From Nitrosomonas ureae (lineage in GTDB: Bacteria > Pseudomonadota > Gammaproteobacteria > Burkholderiales > Nitrosomonadaceae): a stretch of 49,526 nt of DNA. Shown piece after piece: positions 1 through 8,841 of the stretch (position 1 is the first letter of the stretch; every line of letters begins with the position of its first letter). The translations under genes and the position numbers were made by a program. Location: the NCBI GenBank assembly GCA_945872825.1, contig CAMCBD010000009.1:1-49526 (forward strand), given 5' to 3'. The notes beneath the pieces are model-generated. The model saw nothing but the letters and a program-made list of their open reading frames with translations, made no database searches and was not told the origin of the DNA.

Positions 1-77
1 GCTTTCATCAAGGTCTTGATAACCAAACTCCCAATGAGGTTTATTATCAATATCAAGCAATTCATCAGGCTGCCTGA
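1..77 (+). mobile_element. C-terminal end of an IS transposase (integrase core)
   Basis: An open frame enters from the left edge and stops at the TGA at 75-77. Its last residues read FHQGLDNQTPNEVYY and then a short tail, the typical end of IS3/IS481-type DDE integrase-core transposases (pattern H-x-L/G-x-x-x-TP-x-E/D-V-Y). Only about 24 residues lie in the window, so the family cannot be fixed and it is unknown whether the element is complete to the left. The inverted repeat that should end it is not identified; GC-rich sequence around 120-150 is a candidate. Confidence 0.7.
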
Positions 78-346
78 GCTTGATTAACTACCCATATCAG
101 AGCTTAATTCTACTCTCAGGTTGGACAGTTGCAGGAGACCACTTCAGAAGATAATCCAGAAAAAAATAATGGACGCACCGGGAATCTCACTTTGTGAAGA
201 ATGTAACCTAAAGAAAATTGGATTAAATAACATCAAGCGCCGACCACCCCGCTCAATCACACATCTATTAACAACGCAATGTCAAAAAAGAATATCCACT
301 TTTTAATAAAATCGGTAAAATTGTAATTGAATCTAAAATATTAATT
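78..346. other. Non-coding stretch between IS end and fnr leader
   Basis: About 270 bases without a convincing gene. A 61-codon frame at 121-306 opens with TTG, has no ribosome-binding site and matches no family I recognise. The left part probably holds the outer end of the IS whose transposase tail is at 1-77. Confidence 0.5.
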
Positions 347-360
347 TTGATTCAGATCAA
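347..360. promoter_or_regulatory. FNR box upstream of the FNR-type regulator gene
   Basis: The sequence TTGAT-TCAG-ATCAA is an exact match to the FNR consensus TTGAT-N4-ATCAA and is a perfect inverted repeat. Its centre is 64 bases before the start codon of the FNR gene at 418, so the simplest reading is autoregulation by that gene's own product, as known for fnr of enteric bacteria. Confidence 0.75.
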
Positions 361-371
361 TCAAAACACTG

Positions 372-406
372 AAATGTAATTCTCTAAAAATGTAATTCTC
401 TACATT
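372..406. repeat. 15-bp tandem repeat ending in an operator-like palindrome
   Basis: AAATGTAATTCTCTA occurs twice in tandem (372-386 and 388-402). The second copy continues into TACATT, making the inverted repeat AATGTA-attctc-TACATT at 389-406. It lies between the FNR box and the start codon, where the promoter core and transcription start should be. Either a second operator or a duplication of the initial transcribed region. Confidence 0.5.
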
Positions 407-417
407 CGGAAAATACT

Positions 418-1170
418 TTGCTTCACGATACTCCACTACGTAATCATCTTGATATTTCACATGTGAGATCAAGCTGTGCTTCTTGTAGTCTGCGTGAGCT
501 ATGTTTACCGGTTGGCCTTAATGATGATGAAATTCAAGTTCTGGGTGATGTAGTAAGTCATAAACGCAAGATCCAGCGGGGCGGGTATCTGCATCATACA
601 GGCGCAAAGTTCCAATCATTATTTGCTATTCGTAGCGGATTTCTAAAGACCTGTGTACTTGAACAAGATGGGCGGCAGCAAGTTACCGGTTTTCATATGA
701 CTGGAGAATTGCTGGGTTTGGACGCTATCAGCACAGACACACACACCTGTGATGCGGTTGCTCTTGAAGATAGCGAAGTATGTGAAATTCCCTTTGCCAA
801 ATTAGAAGAAATTAGCCGAATTATTCCATCCCTTATGCGTCATTTTCATAAAATGATGAGTCGTGAAATAGTGCGGGATCATGGCGTTATGTTGCTACTG
901 GGCAGCATGAAAGCTGAAGAACGCTTAGCAACATTTTTGCTGAATTTGTCGCGCCGCTTTCTTGTGCGCGGTTATTCCGAATCTGATTTCAATCTGCGCA
1001 TGACTCGCGAGGAAATTGGCAGCTATCTTGGTCTTAAGCTAGAAACCGTTAGCCGTGCTTTCTCTAAATTACAAGACGAGAATATCATTACCGTTGACAA
1101 TAAACATATCCGTATAAACGATATTGCCCGCTTAAGAATGAAAATGGGAAATTCATCCTGTGTTACTTGA
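418..1170 (+). CDS. fnr: FNR-type oxygen-sensing transcription regulator
   Basis: Crp/Fnr family regulator, 250 residues. Cysteines 20, 23 and 29 (C-x2-C-x5-C) occupy the same positions as in E. coli FNR, and further cysteines follow in the sensor domain, so a 4Fe-4S oxygen sensor is expected. The cyclic-nucleotide-like beta-roll occupies roughly 35-150, a dimer helix follows, and the C-terminal winged helix-turn-helix carries the ETVSR recognition motif that reads TTGAT half-sites. The start codon is TTG; it was chosen because it places the cysteines at the family's positions. A perfect FNR box and a palindrome lie just upstream. It is transcribed alone, ahead of the rpsB block. It likely switches genes for low-oxygen or nitrogen-oxide metabolism. 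The family call is firm; the start is moderately sure. Confidence 0.93.
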   Translation: MLHDTPLRNHLDISHVRSSCASCSLRELCLPVGLNDDEIQVLGDVVSHKRKIQRGGYLHHTGAKFQSLFAIRSGFLKTCVLEQDGRQQVTGFHMTGELLGLDAISTDTHTCDAVALEDSEVCEIPFAKLEEISRIIPSLMRHFHKMMSREIVRDHGVMLLLGSMKAEERLATFLLNLSRRFLVRGYSESDFNLRMTREEIGSYLGLKLETVSRAFSKLQDENIITVDNKHIRINDIARLRMKMGNSSCVT

Positions 1171-1273
1171 GAATTGCCAACACCATCCTTCGATCACGTC
1201 TGGTATACAGCAGTAAAATACTCCCTCGCAATATAAACATCATCTTCATCTCTTCATTCAAATTCTTATCAGC

Positions 1274-1301
1274 TTGAGTAAGCATAAGAAAATGCTATAA
1301 T
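1274..1301 (+). promoter_or_regulatory. Sigma-70-type promoter for rpsB
   Basis: TTGAGT at 1274-1279 and TATAAT at 1296-1301 are separated by 16 bases. The start of transcription would fall near 1308, leaving a 5' leader of about 130 bases before rpsB, fitting the long leaders through which S2 represses its own operon in other proteobacteria. Confidence 0.65.
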
Positions 1302-1436
1302 GCAACGCTAATTTGACTATCTACGTAATAATGCATGATATGCAGGTCAAATTAAATTCACACATTTGTCTAAGTGCCCTAAACAATTTAGAGCGGCTGG
1401 GATGAATGGAGGCTCAATCCTAATGGAGAACAATTT

Positions 1437-2156
1437 ATGTCAGTAACTATGCGTCAAATGCTGGAAGCAGGTGTTCATTTCGGGCATCAAACACGCTTCT
1501 GGAATCCGAAGATGGCGCCCTATATATTTGGTCATCGCAATAAAATCCATATCATCAATCTAGAAAAGACCCTGGTGATGTATGAAGAGGCCATGAAATA
1601 CGTGCGCCAATTATCAGCAAACAAAGGGGTTATCTTGTTTGTAGGTACCAAGCGGCAAGCACGCGATATTGTACGCGAAGAAGCAACACGATGCGGATCC
1701 CCCTATGTGGATCAACGCTGGTTAGGCGGCATGTTAACTAATTTCAAAACCATCAAACAATCCATCAAGCGCTTACAAGATATGGAAACAATGGTTCAGG
1801 ACGGAACGTTGGATAAGCTTGTAAAAAAAGAAGCGCTCGATCTTCATCGAGAATTGGATAAGCTCAATAGTAGCTTAGGTGGTATCAAAGATATGAAAGG
1901 CCTACCGGATGCGTTATTTGTAATAGATGTTGGATATCAAAAAGGCGCTATCACAGAAGCCAAGAAACTTGGCATTCCGGTAATTGGCGTGATCGATACC
2001 AATCATAATCCAGATGGATTGCAATACCTGATTCCTGGAAATGATGATTCAAGCCGGGCAATACGTTTATATGCTCGTGGCGCAGCCGATGCTGTTCTTG
2101 AAGGACGTAATCAATCTATTCAGGAAATCGTGGAAATGAGTGCAGAAGCCGAGTAA
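1437..2156 (+). CDS. rpsB: 30S ribosomal protein S2
   Basis: Ribosomal protein S2, 239 residues, close to the 241 of E. coli. It begins with the family signature [20 protein letters not shown] and carries the other hallmark, the segment [13 protein letters not shown] near residue 95, and the C-terminal [11 protein letters not shown] motif. S2 joins the 30S subunit late and is needed for binding S1 and mRNA. An ATG with the purine-rich GGAGAAC ahead of it gives the start. It leads the rpsB-tsf pair, the usual gene order in bacteria; a strong AT-rich hairpin separates it from tsf. Confidence 0.99.
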   Translation: MSVTMRQMLEAGVHFGHQTRFWNPKMAPYIFGHRNKIHIINLEKTLVMYEEAMKYVRQLSANKGVILFVGTKRQARDIVREEATRCGSPYVDQRWLGGMLTNFKTIKQSIKRLQDMETMVQDGTLDKLVKKEALDLHRELDKLNSSLGGIKDMKGLPDALFVIDVGYQKGAITEAKKLGIPVIGVIDTNHNPDGLQYLIPGNDDSSRAIRLYARGAADAVLEGRNQSIQEIVEMSAEAE

Positions 2157-2203
2157 AACGACGGCAATTCTGCATTTGTATTAGCATACTGGCATTTATA
2201 AAT

Positions 2204-2240
2204 TAATAATCAGATAAATACATCATTTATCTGATTATTA
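2204..2240. terminator. Hairpin between rpsB and tsf, probable attenuator
   Basis: A perfect 16-bp inverted repeat: arm 2204-2219, five-base loop ACATC, arm 2225-2240. The stem is almost entirely A/T and is followed by an A-rich, not T-rich, tract, so it is not a canonical rho-independent terminator. In E. coli a partial terminator lies at this place and lowers tsf relative to rpsB; the same role, or mRNA end protection, is inferred here. Confidence 0.55.
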
Positions 2241-2327
2241 TAAAAATAGCCTTTATGATAAGCATATCTTTGTCTTAATAAATATCTATATCCTATTCAT
2301 AAACTAAATTTTGTATCTGGAGTAAAT

Positions 2328-3212
2328 ATGGCGGATATTACCGCAAGCATGGTAAAAGAATTGCGTGAGATGACCGGGCTTGGCATGATGGATTGCAAAA
2401 AAGCCTTGGCGGAGACTGACGGCGATATGAAAGCGGCAGAAGATCTGTTGAGAATCAAAAGTGGTGCCAAAGCAAGTAAGGCAGCAGGCCGAATCGCAGC
2501 CGAAGGTGTAATTGGTGCCTATGTCTCAGCAGACGGTCAATGTGGCGCGCTGGTTGAAGTTAATTGTGAGACAGATTTTGTTGCCAGAAATGAGGACATT
2601 ATTGATTTTGCCAAAAGACTGGCTGAGCTTATTGCAACAAAGAACTTGACCGAAATTTCAGCGCTCAGCGATGCGTCGTTGTCAACTAGCGAAACCATAG
2701 AGACAGTTCGCAAAGCATTGATTATGAAATTGGGGGAGAACATCAGTATTCGCCGGTGCGGACGCCACGTAACAAAAGGACAACTGGCTTATTATCTGCA
2801 TGGAACCAAGATTGGCGTGATGGTAGATTATGTCGGTGGCGATGAAACATTAGGCAAGGATATCGCGATGCATATTGCCGCAAGTAAGCCGATGTGTGTG
2901 TCAAAAGAGCAGGTATCTGAAGATGTATTGGAGCATGAACGCCAGATTTATACAGCTCAGGCTGCCGAAAGTGGAAAACCAGCAAATATTATTGAGAAAA
3001 TGGTTGATGGCCGCATTGCAAAATATTTAGCCGAAATAACTTTGCTAGGTCAGCCCTTTGTTAAAGATCCAGAGCAAACTATAGAAAAATTACTGACAAA
3101 GAAATCTGCCAAAGTAAATAGTTTTACAATGTTCATCGTCGGCGAAGGAATAGAAAAGAAATCTGAAAATTTTGCAGAAGAAGTAAAAGCACAGATGGAA
3201 CAGGCCAAATAA
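2328..3212 (+). CDS. tsf: Elongation factor Ts
   Basis: EF-Ts, 294 residues, the nucleotide exchange factor that regenerates EF-Tu-GTP. The N-terminal UBA-like domain reads [19 protein letters not shown] (residues 9-27) and the core contains the CETDFVARN motif (around 80-88) that contacts EF-Tu; both EF-Ts signatures are present. The ATG has the ribosome-binding site GGAGT eight bases upstream. It follows rpsB after a 171-base gap that contains the hairpin at 2204-2240 and precedes pyrH, the widely conserved order. Confidence 0.99.
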   Translation: MADITASMVKELREMTGLGMMDCKKALAETDGDMKAAEDLLRIKSGAKASKAAGRIAAEGVIGAYVSADGQCGALVEVNCETDFVARNEDIIDFAKRLAELIATKNLTEISALSDASLSTSETIETVRKALIMKLGENISIRRCGRHVTKGQLAYYLHGTKIGVMVDYVGGDETLGKDIAMHIAASKPMCVSKEQVSEDVLEHERQIYTAQAAESGKPANIIEKMVDGRIAKYLAEITLLGQPFVKDPEQTIEKLLTKKSAKVNSFTMFIVGEGIEKKSENFAEEVKAQMEQAK

Positions 3213-3245
3213 AGCAGACTACCATAATTCTCAAATTTATAATCA

Positions 3246-3962
3246 ATGACCACCGTTACCTATAAACGTATTTTGCTAAAGCTATCCGGCGAAGCCCTGA
3301 TGGGCGAAGACAAATATGGCATTAACCATACCGTAATGGGAAGAATTGTTGCTGAAATTGAAGAAGTTAGCAAACTTGGCGTTGAAATTGCAATTGTTGT
3401 AGGCGGTGGGAATATCTTTCGCGGCATGAAATCAGCCAATGATGGGCTTGAGCGTGTTACCGCAGATTATATGGGTATGTTAGCCACTGTGATGAATGCT
3501 TTAGCCCTGCAAGATGCCATGAAATTGGTTGGGCTGGTGCCGCGCATACAATCAGCTTTGCGAATCGAGCAGGTGGTAGAGCCTTATATCCGCGGACGAG
3601 CAATGCGTTATCTGAAAGATGGTAGGATAGTGATTTTTGCAGCAGGAACGGGCAATCCTTTTTTTACTACCGATACTGCGGCTGCTTTACGTGGCATGGA
3701 AATGAATGTAGATATCATGCTTAAAGCAACAAAGGTGGATGGTATTTATACCAGCGACCCAAAAATTGATTCGGATGCAACTCGTTTCCATAAATTATCT
3801 TTTGATGAAGCTATTGCCAGAAATTTGCAAGTAATGGATGCAACGGCGTTAACACTATGCCGTGATCAGAAATTACCACTGAATGTATTTAGTATTTTCA
3901 AGGCTGGGGCTCTAAAACGTATAATAACGGGAGAAGATGAAGGTACCTTGGTAACAGTCTGA
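3246..3962 (+). CDS. pyrH: UMP kinase
   Basis: Uridylate kinase of the amino-acid kinase fold, 238 residues, making UDP from UMP and ATP. Visible motifs are KLSGEALMG at 10-18, the nucleotide loop VGGGNIFRG around 55-63, and [16 protein letters not shown] (around 132-147), diagnostic for bacterial hexameric PyrH, which is unrelated to eukaryotic UMP kinases. It lies 33 bases after tsf and 49 before frr, in the standard tsf-pyrH-frr order, so it is probably read from the same transcript. Confidence 0.98.
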   Translation: MTTVTYKRILLKLSGEALMGEDKYGINHTVMGRIVAEIEEVSKLGVEIAIVVGGGNIFRGMKSANDGLERVTADYMGMLATVMNALALQDAMKLVGLVPRIQSALRIEQVVEPYIRGRAMRYLKDGRIVIFAAGTGNPFFTTDTAAALRGMEMNVDIMLKATKVDGIYTSDPKIDSDATRFHKLSFDEAIARNLQVMDATALTLCRDQKLPLNVFSIFKAGALKRIITGEDEGTLVTV

Positions 3963-4011
3963 TTCAAATATAGTTAGCTTCCTGAGAATAGATGCAAAAG
4001 GAATGGATATT

Positions 4012-4569
4012 ATGATTGCCGATGTAAAAAAATCTGCTGAACAGAAAATGCAAAAAAGCTTGGAAGCATTAAAAGTAGATTTAAGTAAAGTCAGAAGTGG
4101 CCGGGCTCATACTGGTCTGTTGGATCATGTCACGATTGATTATTATGGTGCGCAAACTCCAATTAACCAATTAGCGAATATCAATCTAATCGATGCACGC
4201 ACGATTGGCGTTGTTCCTTGGGAAAAGAAAATGGCCAATGCAATTGAAAAGGCAATTCGTGAATCTGACTTGGGTTTAAATCCGATGCCGGTGGGTGAAA
4301 CTATTCGTGTGCCAATGCCAGCTCTCACTGAAGAACGCCGCCGTGATCTTATTAAAGTGGTAAAACATGAAGCGGAAGCTGTCCGTGTTGCAATGCGTAA
4401 TATTCGCCGCGATGCGAATGCTCACTTAAAAGAGTTATTAAAATCCAAAGAAGTATCGGAAGATGATGAGCGTCGTGGCCAAGATGAGATCCAGAAGCTT
4501 ACTGACCGGTATATCACAGAGATCGATAAAGTTTTACAAGTTAAAGAAGCCGAATTGATGGCTGTTTGA
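4012..4569 (+). CDS. frr: Ribosome recycling factor
   Basis: RRF, 185 residues from the chosen start, exactly the normal family length. It splits post-termination ribosomes together with EF-G. The protein shows the three-helix-bundle sequence with [15 protein letters not shown] near the N-terminus and a C-terminal stretch [20 protein letters not shown]. An ATG three codons earlier (4003) touches the AAGGA box directly, whereas the ATG at 4012 lies nine bases from it, so 4012 is preferred. The stop is one base before the uppS start, suggesting translational coupling. Confidence 0.98.
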   Translation: MIADVKKSAEQKMQKSLEALKVDLSKVRSGRAHTGLLDHVTIDYYGAQTPINQLANINLIDARTIGVVPWEKKMANAIEKAIRESDLGLNPMPVGETIRVPMPALTEERRRDLIKVVKHEAEAVRVAMRNIRRDANAHLKELLKSKEVSEDDERRGQDEIQKLTDRYITEIDKVLQVKEAELMAV

Positions 4570-4570
4570 T

Positions 4571-5338
4571 ATGCCTCAAGGCCCGAGCTCAACCCGAGAG
4601 ATACCTGAAGCAGGATCAATCCCAAAACATATCGCTATTATCATGGATGGTAATGGCCGATGGGCTCAGAATCGTTATTTGCCCCGTATCGCTGGACATA
4701 AACAAGGTGTTGAAACGGTTCGTGGTGTTATTAAATCTTGCATGGAACGCAATATTTCCTATCTCACTCTATTTGCTTTTAGCAGTGAAAACTGGCGGCG
4801 CCCTACTGACGAAGTTACCTCTTTGATGCAACTTTTCCTTAGTGCTTTAGAACAAGAAATTACAAAGCTCCATGAAAATGGCATTCATTTTAAAGTAATC
4901 GGTGATTTATCAAAATTTGAGTCTAAGATCATAGAATCCATTCAGATTGGCGAACAACTGACTGCCGAAAATACACGCCTCACATTTACCATAGCAGCCA
5001 ACTACGGCGGCCGCTGGGATATCATGCAGGCCATGCGAAAAATGATTGTGCAATCAACGAATTTACCACTTAATTTTGAAGAAGAAAACCTGGCGCAATA
5101 CCTTTCTATGAGCTATGCTCCTGAGCCGGATTTGTTTATTCGCACTGGCGGAGAATGCCGGGTCAGTAATTTTTTATTATGGCAACTTGCTTATACAGAA
5201 TTATATTTCACCAATACGCTATGGCCTGACTTTGACGAACATGAACTGGAGTTAGCCATTCAATCGTATCAGCAGCGAGAGCGCCGGTTTGGTCGCACAA
5301 GCGAGCAAATTCAAATGGGCATATCTGCTAAAGGATAA
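4571..5338 (+). CDS. uppS: Undecaprenyl diphosphate synthase (cis-prenyltransferase)
   Basis: 255 residues; makes the C55 lipid carrier for peptidoglycan and polysaccharide from FPP and IPP in the cytosol. The catalytic loop IMDGNGRWA puts the magnesium-binding aspartate at residue 26, as in E. coli UppS. The [11 protein letters not shown] motif follows near 70, and the C-terminal signature appears as [20 protein letters not shown], with a cysteine where most relatives have glutamine. The gene starts two bases after frr ends and 14 bases lie between it and cdsA, so it is part of the frr-uppS-cdsA-dxr run. Confidence 0.97.
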   Translation: MPQGPSSTREIPEAGSIPKHIAIIMDGNGRWAQNRYLPRIAGHKQGVETVRGVIKSCMERNISYLTLFAFSSENWRRPTDEVTSLMQLFLSALEQEITKLHENGIHFKVIGDLSKFESKIIESIQIGEQLTAENTRLTFTIAANYGGRWDIMQAMRKMIVQSTNLPLNFEEENLAQYLSMSYAPEPDLFIRTGGECRVSNFLLWQLAYTELYFTNTLWPDFDEHELELAIQSYQQRERRFGRTSEQIQMGISAKG

Positions 5339-5352
5339 GAAGAAAATTTTAA

Positions 5353-6177
5353 ATGCTTAAAGCCCGCATTCTCACGGCAATTGTCGTATTGCCTTTATTT
5401 CTCTCGGCATTATTTTTCCTGCAAGATATTTTTTGGGCTACTTTGTTACTTGCTCTGACGGTTATCGGATCCCGCGAATGGAGTCAATTAGCTAGATTTT
5501 CTGTCAGAAATACGATATTTTTTATGTTACTCACGACTTTAGCGGGTGGAGAATTATTGTTTCAATTAAGTGAATCTGTAAAAGTCGATGCCTACTCGTC
5601 AGATCCAATGTGGATATATATATTGTCGGCTGCATTTTGGATAGTATGTGCACCGTTATATCTGAAGCAACTCTATTTTGTTAAAAACCCGTATATCTGG
5701 ATGCTAATCGGCTGGATGCTGTTGTTACCAACCTGTCTTGCGCTCTATCAGTTACGTGCTATCAGTCCATTACTTTTACTAGGCTTTATGGCAACCATCT
5801 GGATTTCCGATACAGCAGCTTATTTTACCGGACGATCGTTTGGCAAGCACAAACTTGCGCCCACTATTAGTCCGAATAAAACTTGGGAAGGCGTTGCCGG
5901 TGCTTTAATTGCTGTATTAATTTATGGCTTGATTTGGGATTTCTGGCTTAATGAAGAATCTTTAGCTTCAAAGTTGTTACCATTGCTGTTATTGATGGCC
6001 ATATTAGGCATCATCGGTGATTTGTACGAATCATTGATGAAACGCCATGCCAATGTCAAGGATAGCGGAAATATTCTGCCAGGGCATGGTGGAATACTGG
6101 ATCGGATTGATGCTTTGACTTCTTCATTGCCATTCGCCATATTGGCACTACTTATTTTTTATTCGCCCGATTTATGA
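5353..6177 (+). CDS. cdsA: Phosphatidate cytidylyltransferase (CDP-diacylglycerol synthase)
   Basis: Integral membrane enzyme, 274 residues with about eight hydrophobic segments, making CDP-diacylglycerol from phosphatidic acid and CTP, the branch point for phospholipids. The C-terminal half has the family signature: [15 protein letters not shown] near 158, SPNKTWEG near 176, and [18 protein letters not shown], ending in [14 protein letters not shown]. The stop overlaps the dxr start by four bases (ATGA), a sign of coupled translation. Confidence 0.97.
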   Translation: MLKARILTAIVVLPLFLSALFFLQDIFWATLLLALTVIGSREWSQLARFSVRNTIFFMLLTTLAGGELLFQLSESVKVDAYSSDPMWIYILSAAFWIVCAPLYLKQLYFVKNPYIWMLIGWMLLLPTCLALYQLRAISPLLLLGFMATIWISDTAAYFTGRSFGKHKLAPTISPNKTWEGVAGALIAVLIYGLIWDFWLNEESLASKLLPLLLLMAILGIIGDLYESLMKRHANVKDSGNILPGHGGILDRIDALTSSLPFAILALLIFYSPDL

Positions 6178-7361
6178 AAACTGTCCGCCAAATAACGATA
6201 CTTGGCTCCACCGGCAGCATTGGAGAGAGCACACTGGATGTGATAGCACGCCACCCTGACCGCTTTCGGGCATTTGCGTTAACTGCCAATCAGAATGTTG
6301 AAAAAATGTTGTCGCAATGCCAACGCTTCCAGCCGCGTTATGCGGTAATGCTGGATAGAGAAAGTGCGGAGCAATTGGCCAGCGCAATTCAGGCAGCCAG
6401 GATAGATACGGAAGTATTATCGGGTATTGAATCATTGGAAAAGGTAGCTTCTCTTCCTGAAGTGGATACTGTCATGGCAGCAATTGTAGGTGCTGCCGGT
6501 ATCCTTCCAACGTTTGCTGCGGCTCGAACCGGGAAACTTGTATTACTAGCCAATAAAGAGACTCTGGTGATGGCCGGGCGTATTTTCATGGATCTGGTCA
6601 AACAGCACAACGCAACACTGCTACCTATTGATAGCGAACATAATGCAATTTATCAATCTCTACCGCATCATTTCAATGGTAACTTAGCGGCGGCAGGCAT
6701 CAGCCGCATACTACTCACTGCTTCGGGTGGACCATTTCGATGCACACCGTTAGCTACGCTGGAGAAAGTAACGCCAGAACAGGCATGTGCGCATCCGAAT
6801 TGGGATATGGGACAGAAGATTTCCGTCGATTCTGCCACCATGATGAATAAAGGATTGGAAGTAATTGAAGCGCATTGGCTGTTTGATGCGCCTCCGGATA
6901 AAATTCAGGTTGTGATTCATCCACAAAGTGTGATCCACTCGATGGTTGCCTATGTCGATGGTTCAGTCATAGCACAATTAGGTAATCCTGATATGCGTAC
7001 CCCTATTGCACATGCGATGGGTTATCCCGAGCGGATAGAAAGCGGAGTACCCGCTTTAGATATGTTCAAAGTTGCGCATCTTGATTTTGAAGAACCTGAT
7101 TTTAAAAGATTTCCATGCCTGGGTCTAGCCTACCAAGCGCTTGCGTCAGGCGGGAATATGCCCGCAGTACTCAATGCCGCAAATGAGATTGCGGTAGAGT
7201 CCTTTCTTAAAGAGCACATGAAATTTACCGCCATCCCAGCTATGATTGAACATGTTATGCAGACAGTACAACAAGAAGATATGGCAACACTGGATGATGT
7301 ATTGAGAACAGATGCATTGGCTCGTGCCGTAGCGCGAGAGTGGCTTGCAAATCTGCAGTAA
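6174..7361 (+). CDS. dxr: 1-deoxy-D-xylulose 5-phosphate reductoisomerase
   Basis: 395 residues; second step of the MEP isoprenoid pathway, giving 2-C-methyl-D-erythritol 4-phosphate with NADPH. The N-terminal Rossmann motif is [14 protein letters not shown] (11-24). The metal and substrate residues lie in [20 protein letters not shown] and [20 protein letters not shown], all intact. It overlaps cdsA by four bases. Isoprenoid made here feeds uppS two genes upstream. A 109-base gap separates it from rseP. Confidence 0.98.
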   Translation: MKTVRQITILGSTGSIGESTLDVIARHPDRFRAFALTANQNVEKMLSQCQRFQPRYAVMLDRESAEQLASAIQAARIDTEVLSGIESLEKVASLPEVDTVMAAIVGAAGILPTFAAARTGKLVLLANKETLVMAGRIFMDLVKQHNATLLPIDSEHNAIYQSLPHHFNGNLAAAGISRILLTASGGPFRCTPLATLEKVTPEQACAHPNWDMGQKISVDSATMMNKGLEVIEAHWLFDAPPDKIQVVIHPQSVIHSMVAYVDGSVIAQLGNPDMRTPIAHAMGYPERIESGVPALDMFKVAHLDFEEPDFKRFPCLGLAYQALASGGNMPAVLNAANEIAVESFLKEHMKFTAIPAMIEHVMQTVQQEDMATLDDVLRTDALARAVAREWLANLQ

Positions 7362-7470
7362 AAAATTCAGAAAACTGCTCACTATGACAAGATTCAATTT
7401 TTCTTAATTAATGAGAGTATCGTGCTGATAAGATCTTCCCCTAAGTGCACTTTTCACACACTGGCCTGAT

Positions 7471-8838
7471 ATGACAATAGCTTATACTATCATTTCTTTC
7501 ATTATTGCCTTAGGCATACTGATTACGTTTCATGAATTTGGTCATTATCTGGTAGCCCGCTGGAATGGCGTAAAAGTATTACGGTTCAGCATCGGTTTTG
7601 GCCAACCCATTTTCCGCAAGCGTTTGGGAAAAGACAAAACAGAATGGGTGATTGCCGCCATTCCATTAGGCGGCTACGTCAAGATGCTGGATGAGAATGA
7701 AGGGATAGTAGCGCCTGAAGATTTACCCCGTGCATTTAACCGCCAACCAGTAGCATGCCGCTTTGCCATTGTTGCAGCCGGCCCCCTTGCCAATTTTTTG
7801 CTGGCTATCGTTTTATACTGGCTGCTCTTCATTCTGGGTGTAAATGGAATGAAGCCAGTGCTTGGCCCAATTGAGCCAGCCTCTCCTGCTGCATATGCAA
7901 AATTTGAGCCAGGTGAAACCATTGTCACTATCGAGAACGAATCGGTTGCCAGCTGGCAAGATGCTCGCTGGACTTTATTACGATATGCTATCGATCAATC
8001 AGTGAATGTAAAAGTACAAACCATTAATAAAAATGGCGAGATCAATTGGCGGCAGCTGGATTTAAGTCATATTGACCCGGATAAGCTCAATGAAAATTTC
8101 CTAGGAATTATTGGTCTTAGCAGCTATCAACCCATTCTGAAGCCGGTTATCGGACAAGTAGTTACCGATGGTGCGGGTCAGCATGCCGGTTTGTTAGCAG
8201 GCGATGAAATTTTAGCCGTTAATGATGCTGAAATTCATACCTGGATGGATTTTGTTCAACAGATACGCACAAACCCGGAGAACACTCTGGAACTAGATAT
8301 TTTGCGTAATAATCAAGTCATATTAATTGCCATTACACCGGAGAAAACCACAGAAAATGGCAAGCAAGTGGGTAAGATCGGCGTAGCGCCCGTGGTTAAT
8401 CAGTCCGAATTTGAAGAATTGCTTGTCACAGTCAGCTATCCTCCCGGCAAAGCATTCCAGAAAGCTATCGAGAAGACTTGGGAAACAACCATACTAACAT
8501 TACAAATGTTATCCAAAATGGTTACCGGCGATGTATCTTGGAAGAATATCAGCGGGCCGATTTCAATTGCCGACTATGCCGGTCAATCTGCGCAGATTGG
8601 ATTGGTATCCTATCTGGCATTTCTTGCGCTGATCAGTGTCAGTATCGGTGTTCTGAACTTACTGCCGATCCCAATTCTAGATGGCGGGCATTTAATGTAT
8701 TATCTTATTGAAATAATTAAAGGAAGCCCTCTTTCTGACAAAACTATTTTGATTGGACAAAAAATCGGTTTAACCTTGCTGTTTACACTCATGACATTTG
8801 CCATCTATAACGATATTAATCGGCTTATCACTGGTTAG
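7471..8838 (+). CDS. rseP: Site-2 protease RseP (zinc membrane metalloprotease)
   Basis: 455 residues, inner membrane. The zinc motif HEFGH is at 21-25 in the first membrane segment and the second catalytic motif, NLLPIPILDGGH, lies near the C-terminus. Two PDZ domains are inferred between them from length and the GQHAGLLAGDEILAVND segment. In E. coli RseP cuts the anti-sigma factor RseA and clears signal peptides; no rseA is in this window. The gene sits three bases before bamA, the usual arrangement, linking envelope stress sensing to outer-membrane assembly. Confidence 0.97.
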   Translation: MTIAYTIISFIIALGILITFHEFGHYLVARWNGVKVLRFSIGFGQPIFRKRLGKDKTEWVIAAIPLGGYVKMLDENEGIVAPEDLPRAFNRQPVACRFAIVAAGPLANFLLAIVLYWLLFILGVNGMKPVLGPIEPASPAAYAKFEPGETIVTIENESVASWQDARWTLLRYAIDQSVNVKVQTINKNGEINWRQLDLSHIDPDKLNENFLGIIGLSSYQPILKPVIGQVVTDGAGQHAGLLAGDEILAVNDAEIHTWMDFVQQIRTNPENTLELDILRNNQVILIAITPEKTTENGKQVGKIGVAPVVNQSEFEELLVTVSYPPGKAFQKAIEKTWETTILTLQMLSKMVTGDVSWKNISGPISIADYAGQSAQIGLVSYLAFLALISVSIGVLNLLPIPILDGGHLMYYLIEIIKGSPLSDKTILIGQKIGLTLLFTLMTFAIYNDINRLITG

Positions 8839-8841
8839 AGA

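Noticed and set aside
121-306. 61-codon frame with a C-x2-C pattern upstream of fnr
   Set aside because: TTG start, no ribosome-binding site, no family recognised, lies next to an IS end.
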